Positions 25,101 to 35,620 of a DNA stretch of 64,000 nt are shown piece by piece. Both the position numbers and the translations under genes were made by a program. The notes under the pieces are model-generated. The model was not told the origin of the DNA. It saw nothing but the letters and a program-made list of their open reading frames with translations, and did no database searches. This DNA is from Bathymodiolus brooksi (lineage: Eukaryota > Mollusca > Bivalvia > Mytilida > Modiolidae), in NCBI GenBank assembly GCA_963680875.1, contig OY804579.1, positions 21,437,804-21,501,803 on the forward strand, written 5' to 3'. The stretch's first letter is position 1; every line of letters starts with the position of its first letter.

Positions 25101-26912
25101 TTTGTAATTATCCCTATAGTATCTTCAAGCTTTTGGTCATTGTATTGTCTGTCCTTCGATTTACAGTTTGTAATTACCCCTATGGTATCTTCAAGCTATT
25201 GGCCATTGTATTGTTTGTCCCTCGATTTACAGTTTGTAATTACCTCTATAGTATCTTCAAGCGTTTGACCATTGTATTGTTTGTCCCTCGATTTACAGTT
25301 TGTAATTACCCCTATAGTATCTTCAAGCTTTTGGCCATTGTATTGTTTGTCCTTCGATTTACAGTTTGTAATTATCCCTATAGTATCTTCAAGCTATTGG
25401 CCATTGTATTGTCTGTCCCTCGATTTACAGTTTGTAATTACCCCTATAGTATCTTCAAGCGCTTGACCATTGTATTGTTTGTCCTTCGATTTACAGTTTG
25501 TAATTACCCCTATAGTATCTTCAAGCTTTTGGCCATTGTATTGTCTGTCCTTCGATTTACACTTTGTAATTACCCCTATAGTATCTTCAAGCTTTTGGCC
25601 ATTGTATTGTCGGTTCTTCGATTTACAGTTTGTAATTACCCCTATAGTATCTTCAAGCTTTTGGTCATTGTATTGTCTGTCCTTCGATTTACAGTTTGTA
25701 ATTACCCCTATAGTATCTTCAAGCTTTTGGTCATTGTATTGTCTGTCCTTCGATTTACAGTTTGTAATTATCCCTATAGTATCTTCAAGTTTTTTGCCAT
25801 TGTTTTATTTGTCCCTCGATTTACAGTTTGTAATTATACCCATAGTATCTTCAAGCTTTTGGCCATTGTATTGTCGGTTCTTCGATTTTCAGTTTGTAAT
25901 TATACCTATAGTATCTTCAAGCTTTTGGCCATTGTATTGTCTGTCCTTCGATTTACAGTTTGTAATTACTCCTATAGTATCTTCAAGCTTTTGGTCATTG
26001 CATTGTCTGTCCTTCGATTTACAGTTTGTAATTATCTCTATAGTATCTTCAAGCGTTTGACCATTGTATTGTCTGTCCTTCGATTTACAGTTTGTAATTA
26101 CCCCTATAGTATCTTCAAGCTTTTGGCCATTGTATTGTCTGTCCCTCGATTTACAGTTTGTAATTACCCCTATAGTATCTTCAAGCTTTTGGCCATTGTA
26201 TTGTTTGTCCCTCGATTTACAGTTTGTAATTACCCCTATAGTATCTTCAAGGTTTTGGCCATTGCATTGTTTGTCCCTCGATTTACAGTTTGTAAATACC
26301 CCTATAGTATCTTCAAGCTTTTGGCCATTGTATTGTTTGTCCCTGGATTTACAGTTTGTAATTACCCCTATAGTATCTTCAAGCTTTTGGCAATTGTATT
26401 GTTTGTCCCTGGATTTACAGTTTGTAATTACCCCTATAGTATCTTCAAGCTTTTGGCCATTGTATTGTTTGTCCCTCGATTTACAGTTTGTTATTATCCC
26501 TATAGTATCTTCAAGCTTTTGGTCATTGTATTGTTTGTCCTTCGATTTACAGTTTGTAATTACCCCTATAGTATCTTCAAGCTATTGGCCATTGCATTGT
26601 TTGTCCCTCGATTTACAGTTTGTAATTACCCCTATAGTATCTTCAAGCTTTTGGCCATTGTATTGTTTGTCCCTCGATTTACAGTTTGTAATTACCCCTA
26701 TAGTATCTTCAAACTTTTGGTCATTGTATTGTCTGTCCTTCGATTTACAGTTTGTAATTACCCCTATAGTATCTTCAAGCTTTTGGCCATTGTATTGTTT
26801 GTCCCTCGATTTACAGTTTGTAATTACCCCTATAGTATCTTCAAGCTTTTGGTCATTGTATTGTTTGTCCCTCCATTTACAGTTTGTAATTATCCCTATA
26901 GTATCTTCACAC
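19125..26912. repeat. 66-bp minisatellite array, about 118 units
   Basis: Each unit contains TTTTGGCCATTGTATTGTCT, GTCCTTCGATTTACAGTTTG and TAATTACCCCTATAGTATCT, then TCAAGC. Sites with two or more states (TGTCTGTCC/TGTTTGTCC, TTCG/CTCG, ATTACC/ATTATC, TTTTGG/GTTTGA) are shared among units. The period is a multiple of three, so several frames stay open for thousands of bases on both strands. A 2-bp loss near 23168 shifts the frame. The unit equals the distal part of the type I retroelement UTR, which is present once in the copies at 12920 and 48368. Confidence 0.97.
23820..25735. repeat. 660-bp higher-order repeat inside the 66-bp array
   Basis: The ten-unit block 23820-24479 recurs almost base for base at 24480-25139, with the same order of variant units including a TGTCGGTTC unit and two TTTACACTTTG units. 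A nine-unit version (594-bp offset) follows to about 25735. A 264-bp (four-unit) duplication is also visible at 22435/22699. This indicates recent block duplication by unequal exchange. Confidence 0.85.
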
Positions 26913-26920
26913 TTTTCTAA

Positions 26921-27589
26921 ATGACAAACTGAAAAATATAGACCCGACATTTCCATGTAAAGTGCATTTCGAAATAACCATTAAATGTGATTTTTTAAGT
27001 GGGCAATTTGCTGATATTGTCATTTGTAGAATTGGTATGTAACTTGTGCCACAACCATGATTCATTTAGTATTATTTATAGATCTAACTAAATGTCCTAC
27101 TTAAGCTAATGTGTTGGTGGGTCGTCATTTTGAAATAAACATTTGGGTTTTCATCTTGTAAATCCAGAAAAGTAATTTCGTTATCACATTAAAATAAATC
27201 ACTGTTACATAACGTTAACATTAGTTTATATCAAGTTTATGTCTTACATTTTCCCTTATTATAATATCAATTTCGTAATATGATTTATCATCAAAGAAAA
27301 TCAAAAGGCAGTGCGCAATTCTAGAGTGCATTAATAATTTACTGCACTCATCAATATTTACTACCCTTTAATCTTCCTCGTTGTATGTGATTAATTACAA
27401 TTATCCTTTGTTGCACTGATAAGATAAGACACACAAAAAAAGAATGAGTACAAACCAAGAATTAGATCTGATTAGAGGAAATCTAATAGTAGTACGCATA
27501 TTTGGGTATGCTGCTAATATAAAGAAGTGAAAGTAAATAAACAATGCGAAATATCAAATCTGGCTCATAAAATGCAAAAAGCATGATTT
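26921..27589. other. AT-rich anonymous DNA
   Basis: No gene is recognised. Confidence 0.5.
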
Positions 27590-27956
27590 ATATACGCTAG
27601 TTGAACAAATTCTATTTTCAAGACTTATACATGCTAGCTGAACAAATTCTATTTTCAAGACTTATGCATCCTAGCTGAATCAATTCTATGTTCAAACTTG
27701 TACATGCTAGCTGAACAAATTCTATTTTCAAGACTGATACATGCCAGCTGAACAAATTCTATTTTCAAGACTGATGCATGCTAGTTGACCAAATTCTATT
27801 TTCAAGACTTATACATGCTAGCTGAACAAACTCTATTTTCAAGACTGATACATGCTAGCTGAACAAATTCTATTTTCAAAACTTATACATGCTAGCTGAA
27901 CAAATTCTATTTTCAAGACTTATACATGCTAGCTGAACAAATTCTATTTTTGAATC
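27590..27956. repeat. 37-bp tandem repeat, about 10 units
   Basis: The unit contains CATGCTAGCTGAACAAATTC and TATTTTCAAGACTTATA. Units differ by scattered substitutions and one short unit near 27690. Period measured from CTAG to CTAG is 37 bp. It has no evident link to the retroelement UTR family. Confidence 0.93.
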
Positions 27957-28464
27957 CATTCGCAATGTAGCTGCAACCAAACACTGAAATACGATCGTAT
28001 CATAAATATCTTCAACTGTTAAGTGTATCACATCAAGTAAAGTGCAGAAATCATAGACTGCATGGGCAAGGCTAGCTGAGCAACATTGTTAAAAAAAGAT
28101 ATATCTCTGGCGAAATGGTGATATTTGCCTTCTTTATGTACACTGGAGAATGACATGTCCATTATTTGTACCAGGACATAGTGTTGGACATCACTTGACG
28201 GAAATGAACAGTCAACATGAATAAAACATGAAAATAGATGCATACGAATGTGTTACACAATGCTTATCCGAACACATTGAAACATTGAACATGAATAATC
28301 TAGAACTCACTTAAGAACAAAAAGGAGGGAACATCTAGTACTCGGGAATGTTAAGTTGAGTATGAACGGCATCCTTAGTGTATATCAATATACTAAAGCA
28401 AGTGCAATGGACTTGATTATAATTATAAAGGCCGGTGTTTGATAAGAAAAAGAAACTGCCTATC
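27957..28464. other. Anonymous sequence
   Basis: A 71-codon minus-strand ORF at 28028-28243 has no recognisable motif. Nothing else is seen. Confidence 0.45.
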
Positions 28465-28631
28465 ATTCTGAAGCACCTGGGTTCATCCCTGGTTTCTTTT
28501 AGTGGAGTCCGGGGTGTTATCTTTTAGTGGAGTCCGTGGTGTTATCTTTTAGTGGAGTCCGTGGTGTTATCTTTTCGTCTTGGTTTTTGTATGTTTTAAT
28601 TTTGTTTATGTCTTCATTCTGTGCCTTGTGT
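28465..28631 (+). mobile_element. Type II UTR fragment with a 25-bp triplication
   Basis: GAAGCACCTGGGTTCATCCC matches the start of the distal UTR block. A 25-bp unit (TCTTTTAGTGGAGTCCGTGGTGTTA less its last bases) then repeats three times, with AGTGGAGTCC at 28501, 28526 and 28551. TTTTGTTTATGTCTTC and TGTGCCTTGTGTAG follow. This is a small tandem expansion inside the same UTR family as the large arrays. Confidence 0.7.
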
Positions 28632-28800
28632 AGATATCAGAATTAGTGCGCGCGACACGTTTCCGGAATAACATTCATCATGTATGCTTAAAATTGAAAA
28701 GTGTTTGGGAGCAATATAACCGTATGGTCTAAACAGAATAGCCAACATCGACTACTGTCACCTATGCCTGAGGGAGGAGACCTTAAGTTTTGATGAAGAT
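28632..28800 (-). repeat. Decayed hammerhead-bearing repeat (retrozyme-like)
   Basis: On the minus strand 28648-28688 reads CATGATGAATGTTATTCCGG then AAACGTGTCGCGCGCACTAA. It aligns with the hammerhead at 33326-33365 but the first core base is lost (AUGAUGA instead of CUGAUGA), so cleavage would not be expected. The rest matches the body of the 33-kb dimer, ending in a GCCTGAGGGAGGAGACCTTA block. Confidence 0.6.
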
Positions 28801-29845
28801 TACATTATTGATGAACTGTGCATTTATGTAGACTGTGTCTGTGGGTTGTACATTCTTGATTGGCACGTAGGTTTCTTTAAAGTTTATATACCTTATTTGG
28901 GAACCTGAAAATGATGGAGATTAATTTAACTGAAAATCTTATCTCTGCTTTGGTCAACCAATTCGTGGTAACGGCAATACCTTTTTTGTGATTGACGATG
29001 TTAGTTTAATGTCTTCATAACATTTGAGTATATTTTATTACAAATGTATTCATCTATCTGGAAAACATCGCACGTGTACATGAATAACAGATGATAAAGG
29101 CGATATTTTATTCAATATTAGTCGCCCAACCGATATGACAATTACCTCTGAACATCATCTTGTCATACCTGGTACTAGTGTTGTATCAGAAACTAATGTG
29201 CATCTGTACGCGACAGGAAATAAGACAATTTAAACATTTTGTGATCTCATTATTTTCTATGCAATTAAGCGGAAGTAAATAACGGACGTAAGCTTATATG
29301 TCTAAGTCATAAACATAATTAAATGTATTGACATGTCAGACATGGAGGGAATCGTATCGTCATTTGTCACTTAAATACTTGCATCGGAAATAAAGTTATA
29401 TTGACGAGTTAAATTGTACATTGTAGGTAGAAATAATCTAGACGCCGTTATTATAGGTCTTTTAATGTATTTTAAATGTTCACATACAAAAAAAAATGTA
29501 TATAAATCTGAAGGTTCTTTCTTAAATAATCCAATAATTCAAATATAAATATTCAAAGAAAATTAAGCGTGCTAACAAAAATATCGTTATTATTACAATA
29601 GATTAAGATAATATTATTTTGAATTTGTTGTATACATGTACAGTTCTCTTCCAAGTGAAGAAACAAGTAAAACCAGTATCATTCCATAATATTCTGGAAT
29701 GTTAATCCATTTTAAATCATTTGCCGTATGCCCGTAATCTTACTTAATCACAAACAGATTACGATAGTTTGCTTAAGTGGAGGTAAGTATTAGAGTGGCT
29801 GCACAAAATGGGTAGAGAAAGAAAAAAAATGTCGCGGTAGTATAA
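28801..29845. other. AT-rich anonymous DNA
   Basis: No gene or repeat is recognised. Confidence 0.5.
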
Positions 29846-29965
29846 GAAGAGTTCGAAGACACCAAAGGGGTAATACAAATTCGTAAATCGAAGAAGAACG
29901 GACAACATAATGGTAAAAAAAAACAAAAAACAAAAAAAAGTATAAATAACGATCTGAAAAGTCCG
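29846..29965 (-). mobile_element. Type I UTR distal fragment
   Basis: GTTCGAAGACACCAAAGGGG and AATCGAAGAAGAACGGACAA, followed by an A-rich run, match the antisense of the type I distal UTR. Confidence 0.7.
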
Positions 29966-30058
29966 TTTCAGTTATCATGTACTTCTTCTATGGGTTTCTA
30001 TTATGTGGTAACTTGCATACCCAAGGCTACAATGGAAAATATGCTCACCTGATACATA

Positions 30059-30150
30059 AATATGACAAGAAAGGTTAAACAGTGGTGGTGAATAATTTCA
30101 CCAATATCAACAACACGAACCACCACTTCTCACCTAGTTTTGATATCTCA
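30059..30150 (+). repeat. Dispersed repeat with the CACCAATATCAACAA core
   Basis: AGAAAGGTTAAACAGTGGTG, then TTTCACCAATATCAACAACA and CACTTCTCACCT. Second of three copies (13738, 57135). Confidence 0.55.
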
Positions 30151-30617
30151 AATTACTGCAAACAATCTTATTCCTGACGTACGAAAAAAATGTCAACCAC
30201 AATTTCCACCGGATGACAGAAAAGCATTGAAATAGAAAAAGAAGATGCTATCCGTTATGTGATATTTCACGGAGTGGAGTTAGTAATGGCTTAGCTTGTA
30301 CTGATGATCTGCTTTATTGCCATGTATCGTTGATGTTTGTTAAATATTCCCATATTCTTCTAAATTAACAGTACTGGAATTTTATCAAATTAGCTAAACG
30401 TGAAATATGCTACTTAGTTACTAAATGTAGGTTTGGAAGGCAAGTGTTGAATTCTGAAAGGGTAGATTGTACTGTTGAGGATTGCACTTACCCTAGAAAG
30501 TCACATCATTTTAATTGGTTTTTACAGGTTATTGATGACAGAGGAACATCTGATGTTTTTATTATTTCGCTTCTGTGTTAGGTTAAAACAGCCACATTAA
30601 GAAGTCTTCCAAATGAA
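30151..30617. other. Anonymous sequence
   Basis: No gene or repeat is recognised. Confidence 0.45.
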
Positions 30618-30910
30618 ACGTTAGAGAACATGGAAGGGGCACTCAAGATTGTCCATAGACACAAGCAAAATTGGTCATAGGACACAGAGAAGACAAACAA
30701 AACTAAAAAAAATACAACACAGAAAACTTAAAATGGGAGCAACACGGACACCAACAAACAACTTGAGGGGTCAACCTAGGTGTTCGTGAAGGGCAAGCAC
30801 TTCCTGTTTCTGATAAGACACCCGCACTGTTACTCATAGTCTAGTCCGGTAAAAGTCTTGTCGGTGTTAAAAAAAAGAAAATTTCCGTAAAAGAGTACCG
30901 TTATAAAATT
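30618..30910 (-). mobile_element. Type II UTR copy including the satellite precursor segment
   Basis: In antisense order: ACGTTAGAGAACATGGAAG (3' tip), ATAGGACACAGAGAAGACAA, GAGCAACACGGACACCAAC, GAAGGGCAAGCACTTCCTG, then GACACCCGCACTGTTACTCA and GGTAAAAGTCTTGTCGGTG. The last two blocks parallel the 56-bp satellite unit and its right flank, and are present once. This is the clearest unexpanded relative of the satellite. Confidence 0.75.
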
Positions 30911-31820
30911 AACACTAACTTGACAAGTACAGCATGCGACAATTAGGGATTAAGATAACAAAATTATTCATGTTCAAATAGCGGTGAACCAGATATGATC
31001 ATGTTTCATCTCCGCCTGTTGTAGATTTTAACTACATTGTAATTGTGTTCACTTTTATTGTTTCATTTGTTGAATGAATTATCGATTACGTGATATCAGG
31101 TGAGGAATACTTCAGGACAAGGTTACACACACTAGCTGGGTTAAGCTGGCTTTGTGATTGCATATAGCTGTATGCTATTAACTACTAACAAGTACATAAA
31201 GGGGAGATAATTAAGCACTTAAATACACGGAGAGACGACTTCGTCCTCGATTTAACACTTGCTGTTTGCTGTCAACATTCTTTGGATTAAACATCGATGG
31301 CCATGGTTGTTCACATTTGATTCATAGCAGTTTATCACGTTTTTCAAATAAAATACCTTTCACATTCACAAACCTATGATAAAACTACCAAACCAAAGGA
31401 CAATTCTAGTACAAAGGGTCAATCATAATACAAGAAACACACAATCTTCAGACATTATTTCCAAGCAGCTTCTCCTTAATGGTCATTTAGAGTTCTGATT
31501 TTCTGTATAAAGTGATTAATTTCATAGTTTGTTATCCGTTAGCCAGCCAGATATTGACTATTATTATGTAAGGAAGTTGATGTTAATCATATTTTATTTC
31601 TTGTTTTTGTAGGGTTATGATAATTGATCTTGTATTGCTCATATGAAATGCCAATTTGTACAGAACCTTATAGACTGGTATTACGTAATAATGTCAGGTA
31701 GATGCACTATTCTGATGAATAAAATAAAATGCCAAAAAGTCATGTTTACTTGTTAGTAGTTAAATGAAATTTTTAGAGTCTTAGTGCCATTTACAACTTA
31801 ATAATGTTCAATTAAAGTTT
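30911..31820. other. AT-rich anonymous DNA
   Basis: No gene is recognised. A run of simple repeats begins at 31829. Confidence 0.5.
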
Positions 31821-31827
31821 CCTTTCG

Positions 31828-31828
<1 letters not shown>

Positions 31829-31869
<41 letters not shown>
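31829..31869. repeat. (GATT)n microsatellite
   Basis: About ten GATT units. Similar runs terminate members of the SINE family at 54075, but no SINE body adjoins this one. Confidence 0.85.
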
Positions 31870-31954
31870 AGTCCGTATATGCATGCCGAACAATTTTACA
31901 AACAATAAATTATGTACTACAGAAATGGCGGCACTGGAATACATGGGTCTACGA

Positions 31955-32030
31955 GTGGAAATAAACGTTAGAGAAAACCAAAGGTACAATCAAGAATGGA
32001 CAATCCAGAGACAATGGAGGTTTAGGTTGC
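31955..32030 (-). mobile_element. Type II UTR 3' tip
   Basis: AAACGTTAGAGAAAACCAAA and GAATGGACAATCCAGAGACA match 54640-54700 in the same orientation. A short ORF at 31883-32134 runs through it and is not taken as a gene. Confidence 0.65.
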
Positions 32031-33121
32031 CATCGGAAAAAAAGGAAAATAATGTCAGAAATGGTTTTCTTGCAACATTAGGCTTGCAAAGGCCACTCCT
32101 AGCAAAACGTTGTTCAGTTGAAGCTGCTGCATAGTTGTTCTTACGTGTATGGAGCGTGGTATTCTCCGTATACGATTAACTCATTTGCGTCCCTTCCTAA
32201 CTGCGAGCTATGTTTTTGGTGACTTCCACAGAACTAGCGGACGACACCTTTGGAAGGGTTGTACCCTGCAACGGGGAAATAAGGCCCTATGTCTATAATG
32301 GGGGTGTTTTCTATCGACTACGAATTAATTACTAAAGTATTATAGATCGATTGAACTATTGTTTGATAATGAAATTAAATTACTTAAGGCAAGCATATAT
32401 TTTGCTCTACAATTTGTTATACAACTAATATATGAGGGAAAGCAACGTCTAATCTAACACTAAAGCGCATTTATGCAATCAAGTTTAATCTTAATATTGG
32501 CTTAAAGGTGGCATTGTTGTTTATTTTTGTTTTTGTCTTTACAAAAACAAATTAATATAGCGCTTAGATCAAATAAAGCTGTAATAAATTGCACACTATC
32601 TTGCAAGAAAATATACGCACTTATATGAACACGAGAGAAAATATTACGTTTCATTAAAGATCTTAGAGCTACATTACCAGTGATGGATGGACATTACACT
32701 ATAAGCAAAGTAACAAAACATGACAAGACATTAATTTATTTTGTAGGAGTTACAAGAAGAGCATCATTCATTTATTTAATAGGAGTTACAAGAAGAGCAT
32801 CATTCAATTATTTTTTAACAAGATTACATTTGTTTGACAAATTGCTTAACTATGATCATGTACGATAGCCAAACATTACGAAATCGGCTCGCATGTTATA
32901 CACAATGCATTTGCCGATCAATACCGATTACAGTAAACTTGTGAATCTTTTTTCAATTACTGTCTTTAGGAATTAGGATGTCACACAGAGCACAAAATAA
33001 AACAGTTGCTGTCATAAGATTAGAATCATCAGATGTCACACAGTATTCGTGCGAGTATTTCATACTGTCCTATATGCTAAATGTGTGGTCTTAGGTTTGT
33101 GCTATTTTATTTGATTTTTAT
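32031..33121. other. Anonymous sequence with a 39-bp doublet
   Basis: GGAGTTACAAGAAGAGCATC occurs twice 39 bp apart at about 32745 and 32784. No gene is recognised. Confidence 0.5.
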
Positions 33122-33129
33122 CCAAATTA

Positions 33130-33170
33130 GTACGCGCGACGCGTTTCTGGAAATACCTTCATAGGGAAGG
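33130..33170 (-). ncRNA. Hammerhead ribozyme, degenerate copy
   Basis: The minus strand keeps AGGTATTTCCAGAAACGCGTC and the stem I strand GCGCGTAC, but the catalytic core reads CCTATGA, so one core base is lost. Inactive copy expected. Confidence 0.5.
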
Positions 33171-33325
33171 CCCAATGTCAAAATATTGTAAAGTCAACAA
33201 TCTTAAACGTGTTCAAGAGCAAGAAAACCAAACAATCTAAACAGCATAGGTTGATTAAGTTCACCTGTGTCTGAAGGAGAAGAACCTTAGCTTTAATAGT
33301 TAAAAACGTAGATATCAAATTTAGT

Positions 33326-33365
33326 GCGCACTAGGCGTTTCATGAATAACCTTCATCAGGTACGC
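33326..33365 (-). ncRNA. Hammerhead ribozyme candidate, type I with minimal stem III
   Basis: On the minus strand: stem I strand GCGTAC (33365-33360), core CTGATGA (33359-33353), stem II region of 11 nt with a UUAUU loop, GAAA (33341-33338), a very short stem III (A-U closing), cleavage triplet CTA (an NUH) and the returning stem I strand GTGCGC (33331-33326), which pairs with GCGTAC over six positions with one G-U. Stem II is weak (A-U, a G-A mismatch, G-C). All conserved core bases are present. The family layout is that known for hammerheads in Penelope-like elements and animal retrozymes. Activity is inferred, not shown. Confidence 0.6.
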
Positions 33366-33476
33366 TAAAAATCGAAAGATTGGAAAGCCAAACAATTTAA
33401 AGTTTTGGTAGCAATAACACCAAAGCGCCTACACAGGATAATTACATCATTGCATAGGACGGTCATGCTTAAGTTT

Positions 33477-34547
33477 GTGCCTCATACGTTTATTTAGATT
33501 TTTTGGCGTTCACCAAATTGTCCTTGAAATCGTCCGTACACCATTGGTGTCATAAACAGATTAGGACATGTTAAGTTATCTCCCTTTCTTGTCATATAAT
33601 TATTAAAGGCATATTGACAATTATTTTGGATTTCATTTTCTGTCATAATATTTAAACATGGATGGTAAAATCGTGACCTCTATGTGGTGGTGTTTTGACA
33701 TATCTGTGTTACATTTTAAGAAAACCCCTTCATACCATTATTTACTGCACCAATCCAGGGGTTTGAGCCGTCATGTATAAGGATGCTGGTGTGTATCGAT
33801 TTTTCAGTCTGTTTCTACTGACTTTGAAACTGTTCTGAGGTTTTTTTTCTTTTCTTTTTTTTTTTATTTTATTTCATTTCATTTTCATTTTAAAATATCA
33901 ACGTATCACCTAATGAAATATTTTTTCTATAGTCCTACGAGACCAAGTTATTCCATTCCAAAAAAACAAACAAAAGAAATTCCTTAAATTTTATAGTCAT
34001 TTCTGTTCAGGAAAAATGACCGACTGACGTGAAAATTCAACGAAGAATTTCATAAATATTTGCAAAGTATTGGCCCTGATTACCTGCTGGTTAAGTTTGT
34101 TGACATCTGAGCACAAACCTAATACCACATCATACGAAACGGTTTTTCAGACACATATCAATGGCCGGAGTTTCTGTGGTCATTATTTCGCCTTACCTGT
34201 CCGGCCTTCTATGTATTCATGTGGTAGGGGTATCGATTTTACCCTTTTCTACGATTTTTCTGTTGGATTTTGGAAACAGTTTCCGGTAGTGTACTATATT
34301 TTTTTTTCATTGTATTATTATTTTTTACTCTTATAATAAGTCATTGGATTGTTGAAACATTGGCTAAAGTGGAAATAGACACCAATGATTTTAAAACAAC
34401 AAATGGGACACGTAGGAAAAGAGTGATCAATTGTCAGTCCTTTAAATCAATGGTGATCCTCAAAGATTTTTTTCTCTGGATTGATTATTTCAAAAGAGAA
34501 AAGAAATAGCATTTAAATAGATGGTATAGTTCGTTAATTTTATATTT
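33477..34547. other. Anonymous sequence
   Basis: A T-rich run lies at 33840-33890. A 27-bp string beginning TTATAGTCATTTCTGTTCAG at 33991 recurs at 35279. ORFs at 34070-34509 show no motif and are hydrophobic by composition. Confidence 0.45.
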
Positions 34548-34700
34548 TGTAAGAGCGAAAGTTTACGACAAAATAGATGATTTCAATTTTCAAATTGTGA
34601 ACTTTCCATTTATATGTAGCAATATTCCAGCAGCACTTCCATGTGGAGTATATATCTATCAGTCAATACAATAGGCTTGCCGTTAACAAGGAAGCTATAT
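34548..34700 (+). pseudogene. RT fragment, short
   Basis: One frame reads VYDKIDDFNFQIVNFPFICS and continues to NIPAALPCGVYIYQSIQ before a stop. It matches the post-palm region of the RT at 49615-50549 and is closer to the lineage at 48647. Truncated on both sides. Confidence 0.7.
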
Positions 34701-35277
34701 ATAAATGGCTTTCCTATGTTTTGACAATGAGCTTTACCCACAGACACGTATCATACGCACTTAATTAGATACTTACGTTTATATTTAGTTCTTTCTACGT
34801 CAAGTAGTAAACTGACACTCATATCAACATACTCCAAGCTAAATCTACAACGTCAAAGAATATCATAAATAGCATAGAACTTGTGTGGAATAAATGTATT
34901 TTGGATGAAGTTTAATTGTTTTTTTAATCAAAGGACAAAATAGAATACAAGTTTACTAGAGGCATTACGATCACACAATTAGATATCATGGTCAACATCT
35001 TATTCAGTTTGGTTTATAATTCTATCTGATGTAGAAACATCAGCATGATAGAACATATCTAAATAGATGATAACAAAGACTGTATTCAGAGAGTCACGAA
35101 ACATGCTCAATTGTCAGGAAGTCTCTGGATGGAATTACCCTTCCAGTGACCTATCTAATATGACTGCTGTTGTAATTACAGCTGCTAACAAAACTTCCTT
35201 TTCGTACATACATAATAGAAAAAAAAATAAGTTAAAAATATACTAGCCTGTGGTTAATTATTTTCTGGAATCTGTTA
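34701..35277. other. AT-rich anonymous DNA
   Basis: No gene is recognised. Confidence 0.5.
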
Positions 35278-35305
35278 TTTATAGTCATTTCTGTTCAGGA
35301 AAAAT

Positions 35306-35620
35306 TTATGATAAGCGGGACGACTTCAATTTTAAAATCATAATTTTTTCAAACATGTGCAGCAATATACCAGCTTCTCCTGCATATGGCGTTTACATCT
35401 CGCAATTGATTCGCTATGCAAGGGCCAGTAGCAATTATTCTGATTTCCTGAAACGTCATCTTCATCTGAGAAACAGGCTACTGGACCAGGGCTATAAAAA
35501 GATTCGCCTTATTCGATCTCTTAAAAAGTTTATATTCCGATACCAATATCTTGTCGAAATATATTCCGTCTCTGCAGAAAAAATTATAAGCGATGCATTT
35601 TCTTATAGTGAAAATGTATA
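35306..35620 (+). pseudogene. 5'-truncated RT C-terminal copy
   Basis: The frame YDKRDDFNFKIIIFSNMCSN to the stop at 35619-35621 encodes the last about 105 residues of the RT, ending SDAFSYSENV. It lacks the catalytic palm. It differs from 50236-50549 at few positions and keeps the frame that the other copy lost. The junction with upstream DNA is abrupt at about 35305, as expected from truncated reverse transcription. Confidence 0.85.

Larger units (their letters stand above)
33122..33476 (-). repeat. Tandem dimer of a hammerhead-bearing repeat (retrozyme or Penelope-type terminal repeat)
   Basis: Two direct copies lie side by side. Each has, on the minus strand, a hammerhead motif preceded by a GACTTTAAGCGTACC-like block and followed by GCGCAC-TAA, a GATATC and ACGTT. 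The predicted cleavage points lie 194 bp apart (33137/33138 and 33331/33332). The body includes ACCAAACAATCTAAACAGCA and GAAGGAGAAGAACCTTAGC. Related single copies lie at 28632, 47650, 53045 and 61030. Tandem monomers with a ribozyme in each are the hallmark of Penelope-like terminal repeats and of retrozymes. Confidence 0.65.

Noticed and set aside
19194..26920. Very long open frames (over 1100 codons) that look like a repeat protein
   Set aside because: The 66-bp period is a multiple of three, several frames are open at once on both strands, and the unit derives from a retroelement 3' UTR. No signal for translation is seen.
34070..34509. Two overlapping hydrophobic ORFs
   Set aside because: The second begins inside the first in another frame and composition explains the hydrophobicity.
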